From: Caproicibacterium argilliputei | Lineage (GTDB): Bacteria; Bacillota; Clostridia; Oscillospirales; Acutalibacteraceae | Reading direction: 5' to 3' | NCBI RefSeq assembly: GCF_029211325.2 | Contig: NZ_CP135996.1 | Span: 2,790,001-2,854,000, forward strand | DNA length: 64,000 bases | Shown: positions 1 to 8,361 of the stretch, piece after piece | Layout of the letters: each line of letters begins with the position of its first letter | Numbering within the stretch: position 1 is the first letter of the stretch | The notes under the pieces: generated by a model | Databases searched by the model: none | What the model was told of the DNA's origin: nothing | What the model saw: the letters and a program-made list of their open reading frames with translations, nothing else | Position numbers and translations under genes: made by a program

Positions 1-661
1 CGCCCTCTACCTCCTGTGAACACAAATCACTGCACAGCGTCGCCGCGTCCACCACCGTCGGCACCCCCAGACCGATGACCGGTATGCCCAGCGTTTCTTC
101 GCACAGCGAAGGTCGGTCATTCCCCACGCCCGCGCCTGGAGAAATGCCGCCGTCGCTAATCTGTACGGTTTTTCCCAGCCGGTGCAGCCGCCCCGCCGCC
201 ATGGCATCCACCGCCACCACCGCCGCCGGGTGCAGCTGGCGGATGAGCGCCTGCAGAAGTTCCGCCGTTTCCACGCCGGTGGTGCCCAAAACCCCCGGCT
301 TGGTGACCGACACGCTGCGCAGACCGCCCAAACCCACGTCTGCCGCCAGTTTGCCGCGCACGTGGCGGGTGGCAAGCATCCTGTCCGCGCAAAGTGGGCC
401 AAGCGCGTCCGGTGTGACCTGCGGATTGCCCAACCCCGCCACCAGTACCTCTCCCTCTGCGGGCAGCAGCTCCTGCAGTTCCTGTGTCAGCAGCGCCCGC
501 AGCTTGCCGTCACCGTCAATGGTGCCCGTAATCTGCGGCGCCTCCACGGTAATATAGTGTACGCCCTTTTCCTCCATCCGGCTGACCTGCAGCCCGTGAA
601 TTTCTTCTTTCTGCGCTTTTACGCTCGCGCGTTCCATTGCCAAGTCTGTGCGGTACCCCAC
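1..661 (-). CDS. gpr: Germination protease GPR (partial, C-terminus beyond left edge)
   Basis: Endopeptidase that degrades small acid-soluble spore proteins when spores germinate. Reading the minus strand from GTG at 661 gives an uninterrupted frame to position 1, about 220 residues. The N-terminus carries the family pattern YRTDLAMERA, the region where the zymogen is processed, followed by VAGLGNPQVTPD, TRHVRGKL, TKPGVLGTTGVET and SDGGISPGAGVGNDR, all typical of GPR. The GTG is preferred over the ATG eight codons later because an AAGGGGAGA ribosome site precedes it at the right distance and because it keeps the RTDLA motif. GPR is usually about 320-370 residues, so roughly a third is missing. 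It diverges from rpsT, as in many Firmicutes. Expression in the forespore is expected from the family; no sigma-G promoter was assigned. Confidence 0.93.
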   Translation of the reverse strand, partial: MGYRTDLAMERASVKAQKEEIHGLQVSRMEEKGVHYITVEAPQITGTIDGDGKLRALLTQELQELLPAEGEVLVAGLGNPQVTPDALGPLCADRMLATRHVRGKLAADVGLGGLRSVSVTKPGVLGTTGVETAELLQALIRQLHPAAVVAVDAMAAGRLHRLGKTVQISDGGISPGAGVGNDRPSLCEETLGIPVIGLGVPTVVDAATLCSDLCSQEVEG

Positions 662-754
662 AAGGAATCTCCCCTTTTCACAAAAGATTTTGTCCGGCGT
701 TTTCTGCCTTTTCCCGTACAGATACAGTATATCCAAAATAATTTTTCAAACCCC

Positions 755-783
755 TTGCATTTATTCTGCGAAAATGCTAGTAT
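755..783 (+). promoter_or_regulatory. Sigma-A-type promoter of rpsT
   Basis: TTGCAT at 755-760, a 17-base spacer and TAGTAT at 778-783, about 40 bases before the rpsT start codon. Confidence 0.6.
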
Positions 784-821
784 TATTAGTACGTGACGAC
801 TATTGAAAAGGAGGTGTGACC

Positions 822-1082
822 ATGCCGAACATTAAATCCGCTAAGAAGCGCGTGAAGGTCATTGCTACCAAAGCCGCACGGAACAAAGCCATCAACTCCG
901 GACTGAAAACCGATATCAAAAAGGCGAATACTGCCATTGAATCCGGTGATGCAAATAAGGCAGAAGCTGTCCGCGTTGCCGTTAAGGCGATTGATCAGGC
1001 TGCCGCAAAGGGTATCCTGAAAAAGAACGCCGCTGCCAGAAGAAAGAGCTCTCTGGCTCGGAAGCTCAACGCCGCAGGCTGA
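822..1082 (+). CDS. rpsT: Small ribosomal subunit protein S20
   Basis: Binds 16S rRNA during 30S assembly. The 86-residue lysine/alanine-rich product begins MPNIKSAKKRVK and ends RRKSSLARKLNAAG, the standard S20 ends, and length matches the family. The ATG at 822 follows AAAGGAGGTG at 807-816; an in-frame GTG at 816 lies inside that ribosome site and is not used. The gene is monocistronic: its own promoter is at 755-783 and a strong terminator follows at 1113-1140. It is transcribed divergently from gpr. Confidence 0.97.
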   Translation: MPNIKSAKKRVKVIATKAARNKAINSGLKTDIKKANTAIESGDANKAEAVRVAVKAIDQAAAKGILKKNAAARRKSSLARKLNAAG

Positions 1083-1112
1083 GTTTTTTACTTCTTTGTC
1101 GAAAAGTGCAAA

Positions 1113-1140
1113 GCAGGGCGAAGCGCCCTGCTTTTTCTTT
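1113..1140 (+). terminator. Rho-independent terminator of rpsT
   Basis: Perfect 8-bp stem GCAGGGCG/CGCCCTGC with a 3-base loop, followed by TTTTTCTTT. Confidence 0.85.
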
Positions 1141-1156
1141 ACCCGCCGCCGCGCGC

Positions 1157-1185
1157 TTGACTTTCTGCGCAAAGTTGGGTATGAT
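1157..1185 (+). promoter_or_regulatory. Sigma-A-type promoter of the 50-residue membrane protein
   Basis: TTGACT at 1157-1162, 17-base spacer, TATGAT at 1180-1185, about 35 bases before the TTG start at 1220. Confidence 0.6.
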
Positions 1186-1219
1186 AAGAAAAAGGCTCTT
1201 TAGAACGGAGGTGCTCGCA

Positions 1220-1372
1220 TTGAAAGAAAGCAGTAAGTTCACTGTGTTGTTGTCCGTTGTCTCTGCTCTGGCGGCCGTAGCTGCAGCGGTTGTTGCGGCT
1301 ACCCTGTACTTTGAAAAGAAGCGCAAGGATGAGGAAGAACTGGAGCACTATCTGGATTGTTCCATTCAGTAA
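1220..1372 (+). CDS. Small single-pass membrane protein, unknown function
   Basis: A 50-residue product starting from TTG at 1220, which sits 7 bases after ACGGAGGTG. The first residues are charged (KESSKF), then one hydrophobic helix (VLLSVVSALAAVAAAVVAATLYF, split here only for description), then a highly charged tail KKRKDEEELEHYLDCSIQ. This is the layout of a single-pass inner-membrane protein with a cytoplasmic acidic/basic tail. It has its own promoter (1157-1185) and a terminator (1399-1432). I do not recognise a named family. The strong start signals argue that it is a real gene in spite of its size. Confidence 0.7.
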   Translation: MKESSKFTVLLSVVSALAAVAAAVVAATLYFEKKRKDEEELEHYLDCSIQ

Positions 1373-1398
1373 ACCTTTGTATGTAAACAGAAACAATT

Positions 1399-1432
1399 TG
1401 GGCGGGCCTTTTCGGTCCGCCCCATTTTTATT
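1399..1432. terminator. Bidirectional terminator between the small membrane protein and spoVAE
   Basis: GGGCGGGCC/GGTCCGCCC stem (one G-T pair) with a TTTTC loop, T-run on the plus strand; converging genes lie on both sides. Confidence 0.75.
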
Positions 1433-1442
1433 TGACAGCTGT

Positions 1443-1799
1443 TCAGCTTTTATCTCCCGGCCGTGAAAGCAGCGCCGCCGCATAACCAAACGCCACCGCC
1501 GCCGCCACGCCGGCCGCGCAGGCGGTCAGCCCGCCGGTGAAAATTCCAACCGCGCCCTGCTGCTGCACCGCTTCTTTCGTTCCCTTTGCCAAAAGATAGC
1601 CAAACCCGGTCAGCGGCACGGTTGCGCCCGCGCCCGCCCAGTTGACCAGCGGTTCGTAAATGCCCAGCGCCCCCAGCACAACCCCTGCTGTTACAAACGA
1701 CACTAAAATACGTGCCGGTGTCAGCTTGGTCAAATCCATCAGCAGCTGACCCACCACACAGATGGCACCGCCAACCAGAAAGGCCCGTAAAAGATCCAT
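1443..1799 (-). CDS. spoVAE: Stage V sporulation protein AE (SpoVAE-type)
   Basis: Member of the SpoVA family of spore inner-membrane proteins involved in dipicolinic acid movement. The 118-residue product starts MDLLRAFLVGGAICVVGQLL, continues LMDLTKLTPARILVSFV and PLTGFGYLLAKGTKEAV, and has about four membrane helices; length and motifs match SpoVAE (SpoVAEb). The ATG at 1799 follows GAGGTGAGAAAG and is chosen over an in-frame upstream extension that lacks SpoVA similarity. SpoVAC and SpoVAD, usual operon partners, are not next to it: the upstream neighbour is nagA and the downstream gene converges. Either those genes lie elsewhere or this is an additional orphan copy. Confidence 0.85.
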   Translation of the reverse strand: MDLLRAFLVGGAICVVGQLLMDLTKLTPARILVSFVTAGVVLGALGIYEPLVNWAGAGATVPLTGFGYLLAKGTKEAVQQQGAVGIFTGGLTACAAGVAAAVAFGYAAALLSRPGDKS

Positions 1800-1967
1800 C
1801 TTTCTCACCTCGGTATTCGTTTCCGTTAGGGCTAGTGTGCGCGGATTCTGTCTGCTTATACCGCAGAAAAAACGCAAAGCGGCGCAGAACCGCCCGTTTT
1901 TGCAGCAAAAAACCATTCGAACCGCTCACCGCGCCGTCCGAATGGTTTTTTGTTTGTTTGAAAAAAT

Positions 1968-3098
1968 TTATACTACCCGTCTGCCCCTGCAGATGACCTG
2001 CCGCAGTGCCAGTGTTTCCCTGTCCAAAACCAGCAAATCCGCCAACTTGCCCGGCACCAGCGACCCGCGTGTGTGGTCTTCACGGATTTCGCGCGCAGGC
2101 GTCAGGCTCGCAGCCTGCACGGCATCCGGCAGTGGAATCCCGAACGAAACGAGGTTCTGCACTTCTTTGAGTAAATTAGTCGTGGAACCGGCAATCGTGC
2201 CGTCCGCCAGCCGCGCCTCTCCGTTTTTCACATAAACGGTCTGACCGCCCAGCTCCGATACGCCATCCGGCAGACCTGCCGCACGCATACTGTCGCTGAT
2301 GACGCAGATGCGCGCTGCGCCCAGCTGCCGGAACGCAATGCGCAGCACCGCCGGATGAATGTGGAACCCGTCGCAGATGAGCTCCGCAGTAACCCCGCTG
2401 CTGTCAAATACTGCCCCCACCACGCCCGGCGCGCGGTGGTTCAGTCCCGGCATGGCATTGAACAGGTGCGTCACGTGCGAAACACCTGTGTGAAATGCCT
2501 GTACCGCCGTGTCATAATCCGCCGTTGTGTGTGCAATGCTCACTGTGCAGAGTTCCCGCGCGCCGCGGATAAACGCACTGGCGTCGGGACTTTCCGGGGC
2601 AATGTCCACCAGCTTAATGCTTTTCCCGCTTTCTTCCAAATAAGAATAAAACTGCGCCAAATCCGGCTTTTCTACGAAGGACTCCTTCTGCGCACCACGC
2701 TTGTGCGCATTGATGTACGGCCCCTCCATGTTCACACCCAGCACAGCCGCCCCCTGCTGCTCCGCCTGCATGACTTCACGCACAGCGCGCAGGGACGCGC
2801 GGATGGTTTCCTCACTGACGGTCATGGTCGTGGGGCAGAACGATGTGACGCCGCCCTGCGCCAGATGCACCGCCATCTTTCGAAGCAAATCCGGGTCGGC
2901 ATCGCAGGTGTCCGCCCCCACGCAGCCGTGGATGTGAATATCCACCAGTCCGGGCAGCAGCAGGCAGCCGGAAAGGTCTGTCACCTGCTCGCCCTGCAGA
3001 GCTTGTCCAACTTCGCAGATGCGCTCGCCCTCTGTGCGCAAATCCGCGCGTACCAGCTGAAAATCTCCATTTAGTAGTTCCGCATTTTGATACAGCAT
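1968..3098 (-). CDS. nagA: N-acetylglucosamine-6-phosphate deacetylase
   Basis: Removes acetate from GlcNAc-6-phosphate in amino-sugar breakdown and cell-wall recycling. The 376-residue product has the amidohydrolase features in order: LPGLVDIHIHGCVG near residue 50 (metal-binding HIHG), VNMEGPYINAHKRGA, VTHLFNAMPGLNHR, LICDGFHIHP, and the catalytic aspartate in VISDSMRAAG. Length fits the family. Start ATG at 3098 lies downstream of a GAGGCG ribosome site; the longer reading from 3155 adds 19 residues with no family match. nagB, which would complete the pathway, is not in the window, so NagA stands alone here. Confidence 0.95.
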   Translation of the reverse strand: MLYQNAELLNGDFQLVRADLRTEGERICEVGQALQGEQVTDLSGCLLLPGLVDIHIHGCVGADTCDADPDLLRKMAVHLAQGGVTSFCPTTMTVSEETIRASLRAVREVMQAEQQGAAVLGVNMEGPYINAHKRGAQKESFVEKPDLAQFYSYLEESGKSIKLVDIAPESPDASAFIRGARELCTVSIAHTTADYDTAVQAFHTGVSHVTHLFNAMPGLNHRAPGVVGAVFDSSGVTAELICDGFHIHPAVLRIAFRQLGAARICVISDSMRAAGLPDGVSELGGQTVYVKNGEARLADGTIAGSTTNLLKEVQNLVSFGIPLPDAVQAASLTPAREIREDHTRGSLVPGKLADLLVLDRETLALRQVICRGRRVV

Positions 3099-3324
3099 TG
3101 CAATCGCCTCATTCCGTTTCCAACAGTTGTCTTTCCTTCTCACCTCAGTGTACATCGCAAAACAATAAAAATCAAGAACAAATAATTCAAAACGCTAATA
3201 ATAAAGATGCTTTTTGTCTTTCTGCGTGGTGGACGTAAAAGGGACTTGACAACTTGCGCCTTTTATGCGTTACTAATAAGGTTATGAACCAAGCAAAATC
3301 CATTTGCACACAGGAGGTTTCCAC

Positions 3325-4665
3325 TTGACCAAGGATCTGACGCATGGCAGCCCCATCAAACTTATCTTTTTCTTCACCATTCCGCTTCTGATTGGCAACC
3401 TGTTTCAGCAGCTTTACAGCATGGCAGACACCCTCATCGTCGGACGCACGCTTGGCGTGGATGCCCTTGCGGCGGTCGGCTGTACCGGCGGCATCACCTT
3501 TTTAATCCTCGGTTTCGCCCAGGGAGTGACCGCCGGACTTTCCATCCTCACCGCACAGCGCTTCGGCGCGCAGGATGCAGCCGGCGTGCGCAAAAGCTTT
3601 GCCACCGGAATTCTGTTTTCCGCCGGTGTCACGGTACTGCTGACAGCCGTCAGCGTACCGCTGGCGCGCACCATTCTGCGCCTGCTGAACACCCCCGCGG
3701 AAATTGAAGAGCAGGCTTACGAATTTATCGTCGTAATTCTCGCCGGCATTGTCGCCTCCATGCTGTTTAACCTGCTTTCCAATATCATCCGCGCTCTGGG
3801 CGACAGCCGCACGCCGCTTGTTTTTCTGGTAATCGCTTCGGTACTCAATATTGCACTGGACTTTCTGTTTATCTTGAACTTTCACATGGGCGTGGCGGGC
3901 GCGGGTTACGCAACGGTCATCGCCCAGTTGGTTTCCTGTGCTTGCTGCGTCATTTTTATTGCAAAAAAGCTGCCGATTCTGCACCTGCACCGGCAGGACT
4001 GGCACGTGACCCGACAGGATTTTTACGCGCACGCGCGTCTGGCACTGCCCATGGGATTTCAAAGCAGCATTATCGCCATGGGCACGCTGATTCTGCAGGC
4101 GGCATTGAACGGTCTGGGTGCAACCGCCGTAGCCTCTTACACAGCGGCAAGCAAAGTGGACCAGCTCGCGATTCAGGTTATGATGTCCTTCGGCATGACT
4201 ATGGCAACCTTTGCGGCGCAAAACTACGGTGCAGGCAAAATGGACCGAATCCGCAAGGGCGTGCGCCAGTGCCTGACAGTTTCCATCCTGCTCAGTCTGG
4301 TCATGACCTGCATCAACATCTTCCTTGGCAAGTATCTGGTGCGCCTGTTTGTGGACAACGCCGCCGGGGTAATTGACCTTGCGCAGGTGTACTTAGTGAT
4401 TAACAGCAGCTTTTATTTTATTCTAGCGGTGCTGTTTGTCATCCGCTACACCCTGCAGGGACTCGGCAAAAGCTTTGTGCCGACTTTTGCGGGCATTATG
4501 GAACTGGTCATGCGTACCGTGGCGGCGCTGGCGCTGGTCGGGCCGTTCGGTTTTGCGGGCGCGTCCGCATCCAATCCGCTGGCGTGGCTGGGCAGCGCCG
4601 TTCCGCTGTGCATTGCCTACTTTGTCACCATGCGCCGTTTGCCCACCGGAAAAGACACCGCCTGA
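3325..4665 (+). CDS. MATE-family multidrug/Na+ antiporter
   Basis: Cation-coupled efflux pump of the cytoplasmic membrane. The 446-residue product has about 12 hydrophobic helices in two homologous halves; the start LTHGSPIKLIFFFTIPLLIG and the stretch GNLFQQLYSMADTLIVGR are the classic MATE N-terminal signature. The TTG at 3325 follows CAGGAGGTTT by 5 bases; an earlier TTG at 3304 overlaps that ribosome site. A TTGACA lies at about 3246 but the matching -10 is unclear. The substrate cannot be read from sequence. A bidirectional terminator separates it from argH. Confidence 0.92.
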   Translation: MTKDLTHGSPIKLIFFFTIPLLIGNLFQQLYSMADTLIVGRTLGVDALAAVGCTGGITFLILGFAQGVTAGLSILTAQRFGAQDAAGVRKSFATGILFSAGVTVLLTAVSVPLARTILRLLNTPAEIEEQAYEFIVVILAGIVASMLFNLLSNIIRALGDSRTPLVFLVIASVLNIALDFLFILNFHMGVAGAGYATVIAQLVSCACCVIFIAKKLPILHLHRQDWHVTRQDFYAHARLALPMGFQSSIIAMGTLILQAALNGLGATAVASYTAASKVDQLAIQVMMSFGMTMATFAAQNYGAGKMDRIRKGVRQCLTVSILLSLVMTCINIFLGKYLVRLFVDNAAGVIDLAQVYLVINSSFYFILAVLFVIRYTLQGLGKSFVPTFAGIMELVMRTVAALALVGPFGFAGASASNPLAWLGSAVPLCIAYFVTMRRLPTGKDTA

Positions 4666-4673
4666 CCAAACAA

Positions 4674-4714
4674 AAAAGGACTGCTGCGAAGCAAATGGCT
4701 GCAGCAGTCCTTTT
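4674..4714. terminator. Bidirectional terminator between the MATE gene and argH
   Basis: AAAAGGACTGCTGC pairs with GCAGCAGTCCTTTT; A-run and T-run allow use from both sides. Confidence 0.85.
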
Positions 4715-4729
4715 GATTTATGCAAAGGC

Positions 4730-6100
4730 TTATAAATAGGCTTCGGCTTCGGCAATTTCGGCATCCATGGCGGCGCTGCCCGGCGCACCGGTGGTGTTGC
4801 GCTTCTCCACACAAGTTTCCAGGCTGATGGCATCGTAAATGTCCTGCGCAAACACCGCGCTGACCGCCTGGAATTCCTCCAGTGTAAAGTCATCCAGTGC
4901 CTTGTGGTGTTGAATGCCATACAGCACGAGCTGCCCGACGATTCCATGGGCGTCGCGGAACGGCACGCCGTGGTTCACCAGATAATCCGCCGCATCGGTG
5001 GCGTTGGTAAAGCCGTGCTTGGCGCTTTCTTCCATGCGCGGTTTATGAAAACGCATGGTGCGCAGCATACCGCTGAAGAGCCGCACACAGCCTTTGACGG
5101 TATCGATTGCGTCAAAGGTACCCTCCTTGTCTTCCTGCATATCCTTGTCGTATGCAAGCGGAATCCCCTTCATCGTTGTGAGCATTGCAGTCAGCGCACC
5201 GTACACCCGCCCAGTCTTGCCGCGCACCAACTCGGCAATATCGGGATTTTTCTTTTGCGGCATAATGCTGCTGCCGGTGCTGTACCCATCGTCAATTTCC
5301 ACAAACTGATATTCATTGGAATTCCAGAGAATCACTTCTTCAGAGAAGCGGCTCAGGTGCATCATCACCATAGAAAGCGCAGAAAGAAGTTCAAGCACAT
5401 AATCGCGGTCGGAAACAGAGTCCATACTGTTGCGCGTCGGCCCGTCAAAGCCAAGTAGTTCCGCTGTGTAAGCGCGATCCAGCGGATAGGTGGTTCCCGC
5501 CAGCGCGCCGCTGCCCAGCGGACACAAATTCAGCCGTTTTTTGACATCCGCCAGCCTGCCGCGGTCACGCCGGAACATCTCAAAGTACGCGCCGAAGTGG
5601 TGCGCCAGCGTGGTCGGCTGCGCTTTCTGCAAGTGGGTAAATCCCGGCATAAAGGTATCCCGGTTTGCTTTCATCTGCTCCAGAAGCGTCTGCAGCAGTT
5701 CCTTGAGTTCTTCGTCGATATTGGCAATTTCATCGCGCACATACAGCTTCATATCCAGCGCAACCTGGTCGTTGCGGCTGCGCCCAGTGTGCAGCTTTTT
5801 GCCCGCGTCACCGATGCGGGCAATCAGGTTTGCCTCTACAAAGCTGTGCACATCCTCATACTGCTCCGTAATCTGCAGCTTGCCGGCCTGCACATCCACA
5901 AGAATGCTTTCCAGCCCCTGCAAAATCGCATCCCGCTCCTGCTCGGTGAGAATCCCCTGCTTCGCAAGCATTTTCACGTGCGCACAGCTGCCCGCAATAT
6001 CCTGCGGCAGCAAGCGCCGGTCAAAGGAAATGGAAGCGTTAAATGCATACGCCAGTTTATCGGTTTCCTTGGTAAATCTTCCGCCCCATAGTTGCGCCAT
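4730..6100 (-). CDS. argH: Argininosuccinate lyase
   Basis: Last step of arginine synthesis: argininosuccinate to arginine and fumarate. The 456-residue product starts MAQLWGGRFTKETD, and contains HTGRSRNDQVA, TPGFTHLQ-type region (MPGFTHLQKAQPTT) and the fumarase/aspartase superfamily signature GSSIMPQKKNPD with the catalytic serine loop. Start ATG at 6100 matches the universal MAxLWGGRF start; the in-frame ATG at 6139 adds unrelated residues. argG, its usual partner, is not adjacent, so the pathway genes are scattered. It is transcribed divergently from the PTS gene. Confidence 0.96.
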   Translation of the reverse strand: MAQLWGGRFTKETDKLAYAFNASISFDRRLLPQDIAGSCAHVKMLAKQGILTEQERDAILQGLESILVDVQAGKLQITEQYEDVHSFVEANLIARIGDAGKKLHTGRSRNDQVALDMKLYVRDEIANIDEELKELLQTLLEQMKANRDTFMPGFTHLQKAQPTTLAHHFGAYFEMFRRDRGRLADVKKRLNLCPLGSGALAGTTYPLDRAYTAELLGFDGPTRNSMDSVSDRDYVLELLSALSMVMMHLSRFSEEVILWNSNEYQFVEIDDGYSTGSSIMPQKKNPDIAELVRGKTGRVYGALTAMLTTMKGIPLAYDKDMQEDKEGTFDAIDTVKGCVRLFSGMLRTMRFHKPRMEESAKHGFTNATDAADYLVNHGVPFRDAHGIVGQLVLYGIQHHKALDDFTLEEFQAVSAVFAQDIYDAISLETCVEKRNTTGAPGSAAMDAEIAEAEAYL

Positions 6101-6232
6101 CTTTTTCCGCCCTGCCTTTCTCTGTGTCTGTTTCACCACCGGATGTATGTTTTTGCATTACACCCGAATTTTCCTGTATTTTTATGCTTTTAGTGTATCA
6201 TATTTTTCTGCAAAATGCAATTTGAAATCCGG

Positions 6233-6261
6233 TTGACCTTTGTCGAATTTGATGGTATTCT
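6233..6261 (+). promoter_or_regulatory. Promoter of the PTS fructose permease gene
   Basis: TTGACC at 6233-6238, 17-base spacer, TATTCT at 6256-6261, followed by about 58 bases of leader. Confidence 0.55.
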
Positions 6262-6319
6262 TTGGGTGCAGAGTTCATATATTTTCCCGCCATAACCGGC
6301 AGAAGGAGGCTGTACCGCC

Positions 6320-8290
6320 ATGCATCTGCAGGATCTGCTGGACCCGCGCGCCTTTGATTTGGATGCACACGTATCCACCAAAGATGAAGCGCTGACGCGC
6401 CTCTTGCAGCTGATTTGCAAAACCGGCTGCATTGCCGATGCGGACGCTTTCCGCAAAAATGTTCTGGAGCGTGAAGCTGCCACCACCACAGGCGTTGGCG
6501 GCGGTCTGGCAATTCCGCACGGCAGGTGCGCCACGGTGCGTCGTCCGGCGCTCGCAGTCATGCGGGTACCGGGCGGCTGCCCGTTTGACGCATTGGATTG
6601 TCAGCCGGTGCGCCTGTTTTTTCTGATTGCGGTACCGGACGGCGCCGTCCATATGCAGGTGCTAAGCAGTCTTGCCGCTCTGCTGATGAACAAAGCCCTT
6701 GTCGCCGCCCTGCTGCAGGCGCCGGACACGCGCACTTTCTGCACCCTGCTGATACAGGCAGACGCAGCCGCCAATGCACAGCCGCTGCAAAAGGCGCGCG
6801 GCGTTCAGGTTGCTGCGGTCACCGCCTGCCCGCTGGGCGTTGCGCACACCTACATGGCCGCACAGGCGCTGCGGGATGCCGCCGAAAAGCTGGGCATTGC
6901 AGTCAAAGTGGAAACACACGGCGCTGACGGCATCCGCGACCCGCTGACCAAAGCGGAAATTGCCGGCTGCAGCGGCGTAATCGCAGCGGCGGACCGTGCG
7001 GTGGATCTTTCCCGCTTTGCGGGAAAGCCGCTGCTGCAGGTACCGGTTTCCGAGGCCATTCGTGCCCCCGAAAAGCTTCTCACTGCCGCCGCCGGGGGAA
7101 ACGCCCCTGTCTGCAGTGCCGCACCCGAAACGACTTGTACGGCAGCCGCCCCGCAAAACTTCTGGCATCGCGCTTACAACAGCCTAATGAACGGTGTTTC
7201 CCATATGCTGCCGTTTGTCATTTGCAGTGGAATCTTCACGGCGCTGGCATTTTTGTTTGACAGCCTGCTGGCGCCCGGCTCTGCCAGCCAGAGCTTTGGC
7301 ACCAATACGATTCCCGGCAGCTTCTGCCGCGCCGTTGGAAACATCTGCCTTTCGCTGATTCTGCCCATCCTTTCCGGCTACATTGCCACCGCGATTGCCA
7401 ACCGCCCCGGCCTGCTGCCCGGCCTGGTTTCAGGCTGGCTGACCGCATTCGGCTACTGCTACAAATACGGTTTGCTGGTCAGCACGCAGAGCTTCGGCAC
7501 CGACGTGTCCGGCTGCGGGTTTTTCGGCGCGATTGTTTCCGGCTTTTTAAGCGGATTCATCATTTTAGCCTTAGAAAAGAGCACCAGCCGGGGGATTTCC
7601 CTGCTCAACAGTATGCGCTCCATTCTGCTGTATCCCATTGTGGGCACCCTGCTGGTTTCCCTGCTGATGGTTTTCGTGCTCAACCCCATTTTCGCGGACA
7701 TCAACGCCTGGACGAGCCGCCAGCTTGGCTTTCTGGATACCGGAAAAAACCAACTGTTGGATTGCGGCATCGGCGCGCTGCTGGCAGGGCTTATGTCCGT
7801 CGACCTCGGCGGGCCGGTCAACAAAGCCGCCTATTTGTTTGCAACCGCTTCTCTGGTGGTAAGCGGCACCGCAGTTTCCAGCAGCATAATGGCCACCGTC
7901 ATGGCGGGCGGCATGGTGCCGCCGCTGCTCATCGCACTGTGCCTGACCTTTTTTCCGCATCTTTTTACGGAGCAGGAGCAGAAACTTCGCCTGTCCTGTT
8001 ATGTTATGGGCTGCTGCTTTTTGACGGAAGGCGCACTTCCGTTTGCCATAACCGACGCCTTGCGCATTCTGCCCGCTTCCATTTTCGGCTCGGCGTGCGC
8101 CGGTGCGCTGAGTATGCTGTTTCACTGTAAGGTGCCTGCCCCGCACGGCGGAATTTTTGTGGTGCCGCTGATGGAAAACGGCGCCGCGTTCCTGCTTGCC
8201 GTACTGGCAGGCAGCATTTGCGGAATGTTCCTGCTGGCATTTCTGAAAAAGCGGCGCAGCCCGCACATCGGCTCTCTGCCCGAAAAATAA
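6320..8290 (+). CDS. fruA: PTS fructose-type permease, EIIABC in one chain
   Basis: Imports and phosphorylates a sugar at the expense of phosphoenolpyruvate. Domains in order: EIIA(Fru) in residues about 1-145 with the phospho-histidine in AIPHGR; EIIB at about 160-260 with the phospho-cysteine in TACPLGVAHTYMAA; EIIC at about 285-645 with roughly nine helices and the conserved LMSVDLGGPVNKAA. Total 656 residues, usual for an A-B-C fusion. ATG at 6320 follows AAGGAGGC. 1-phosphofructokinase and a DeoR-type regulator, the usual operon partners, are absent, so the substrate could be fructose or a related sugar such as mannose-type derivatives. Own promoter at 6233-6261 and terminator at 8299-8338. 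Confidence 0.92.
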   Translation: MHLQDLLDPRAFDLDAHVSTKDEALTRLLQLICKTGCIADADAFRKNVLEREAATTTGVGGGLAIPHGRCATVRRPALAVMRVPGGCPFDALDCQPVRLFFLIAVPDGAVHMQVLSSLAALLMNKALVAALLQAPDTRTFCTLLIQADAAANAQPLQKARGVQVAAVTACPLGVAHTYMAAQALRDAAEKLGIAVKVETHGADGIRDPLTKAEIAGCSGVIAAADRAVDLSRFAGKPLLQVPVSEAIRAPEKLLTAAAGGNAPVCSAAPETTCTAAAPQNFWHRAYNSLMNGVSHMLPFVICSGIFTALAFLFDSLLAPGSASQSFGTNTIPGSFCRAVGNICLSLILPILSGYIATAIANRPGLLPGLVSGWLTAFGYCYKYGLLVSTQSFGTDVSGCGFFGAIVSGFLSGFIILALEKSTSRGISLLNSMRSILLYPIVGTLLVSLLMVFVLNPIFADINAWTSRQLGFLDTGKNQLLDCGIGALLAGLMSVDLGGPVNKAAYLFATASLVVSGTAVSSSIMATVMAGGMVPPLLIALCLTFFPHLFTEQEQKLRLSCYVMGCCFLTEGALPFAITDALRILPASIFGSACAGALSMLFHCKVPAPHGGIFVVPLMENGAAFLLAVLAGSICGMFLLAFLKKRRSPHIGSLPEK

Positions 8291-8298
8291 GATAGAAC

Positions 8299-8338
8299 AA
8301 AGGCGCTTTCAGAGGTTTTCCGCTCTGAAAGCGCCTTT
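8299..8338. terminator. Bidirectional terminator between fruA and the DUF4340 gene
   Basis: Perfect 16-bp stem AAAGGCGCTTTCAGAG/CTCTGAAAGCGCCTTT between converging genes. Confidence 0.85.
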
Positions 8339-8361
8339 ACATTTTCTGCTGCCCGTTCGGC

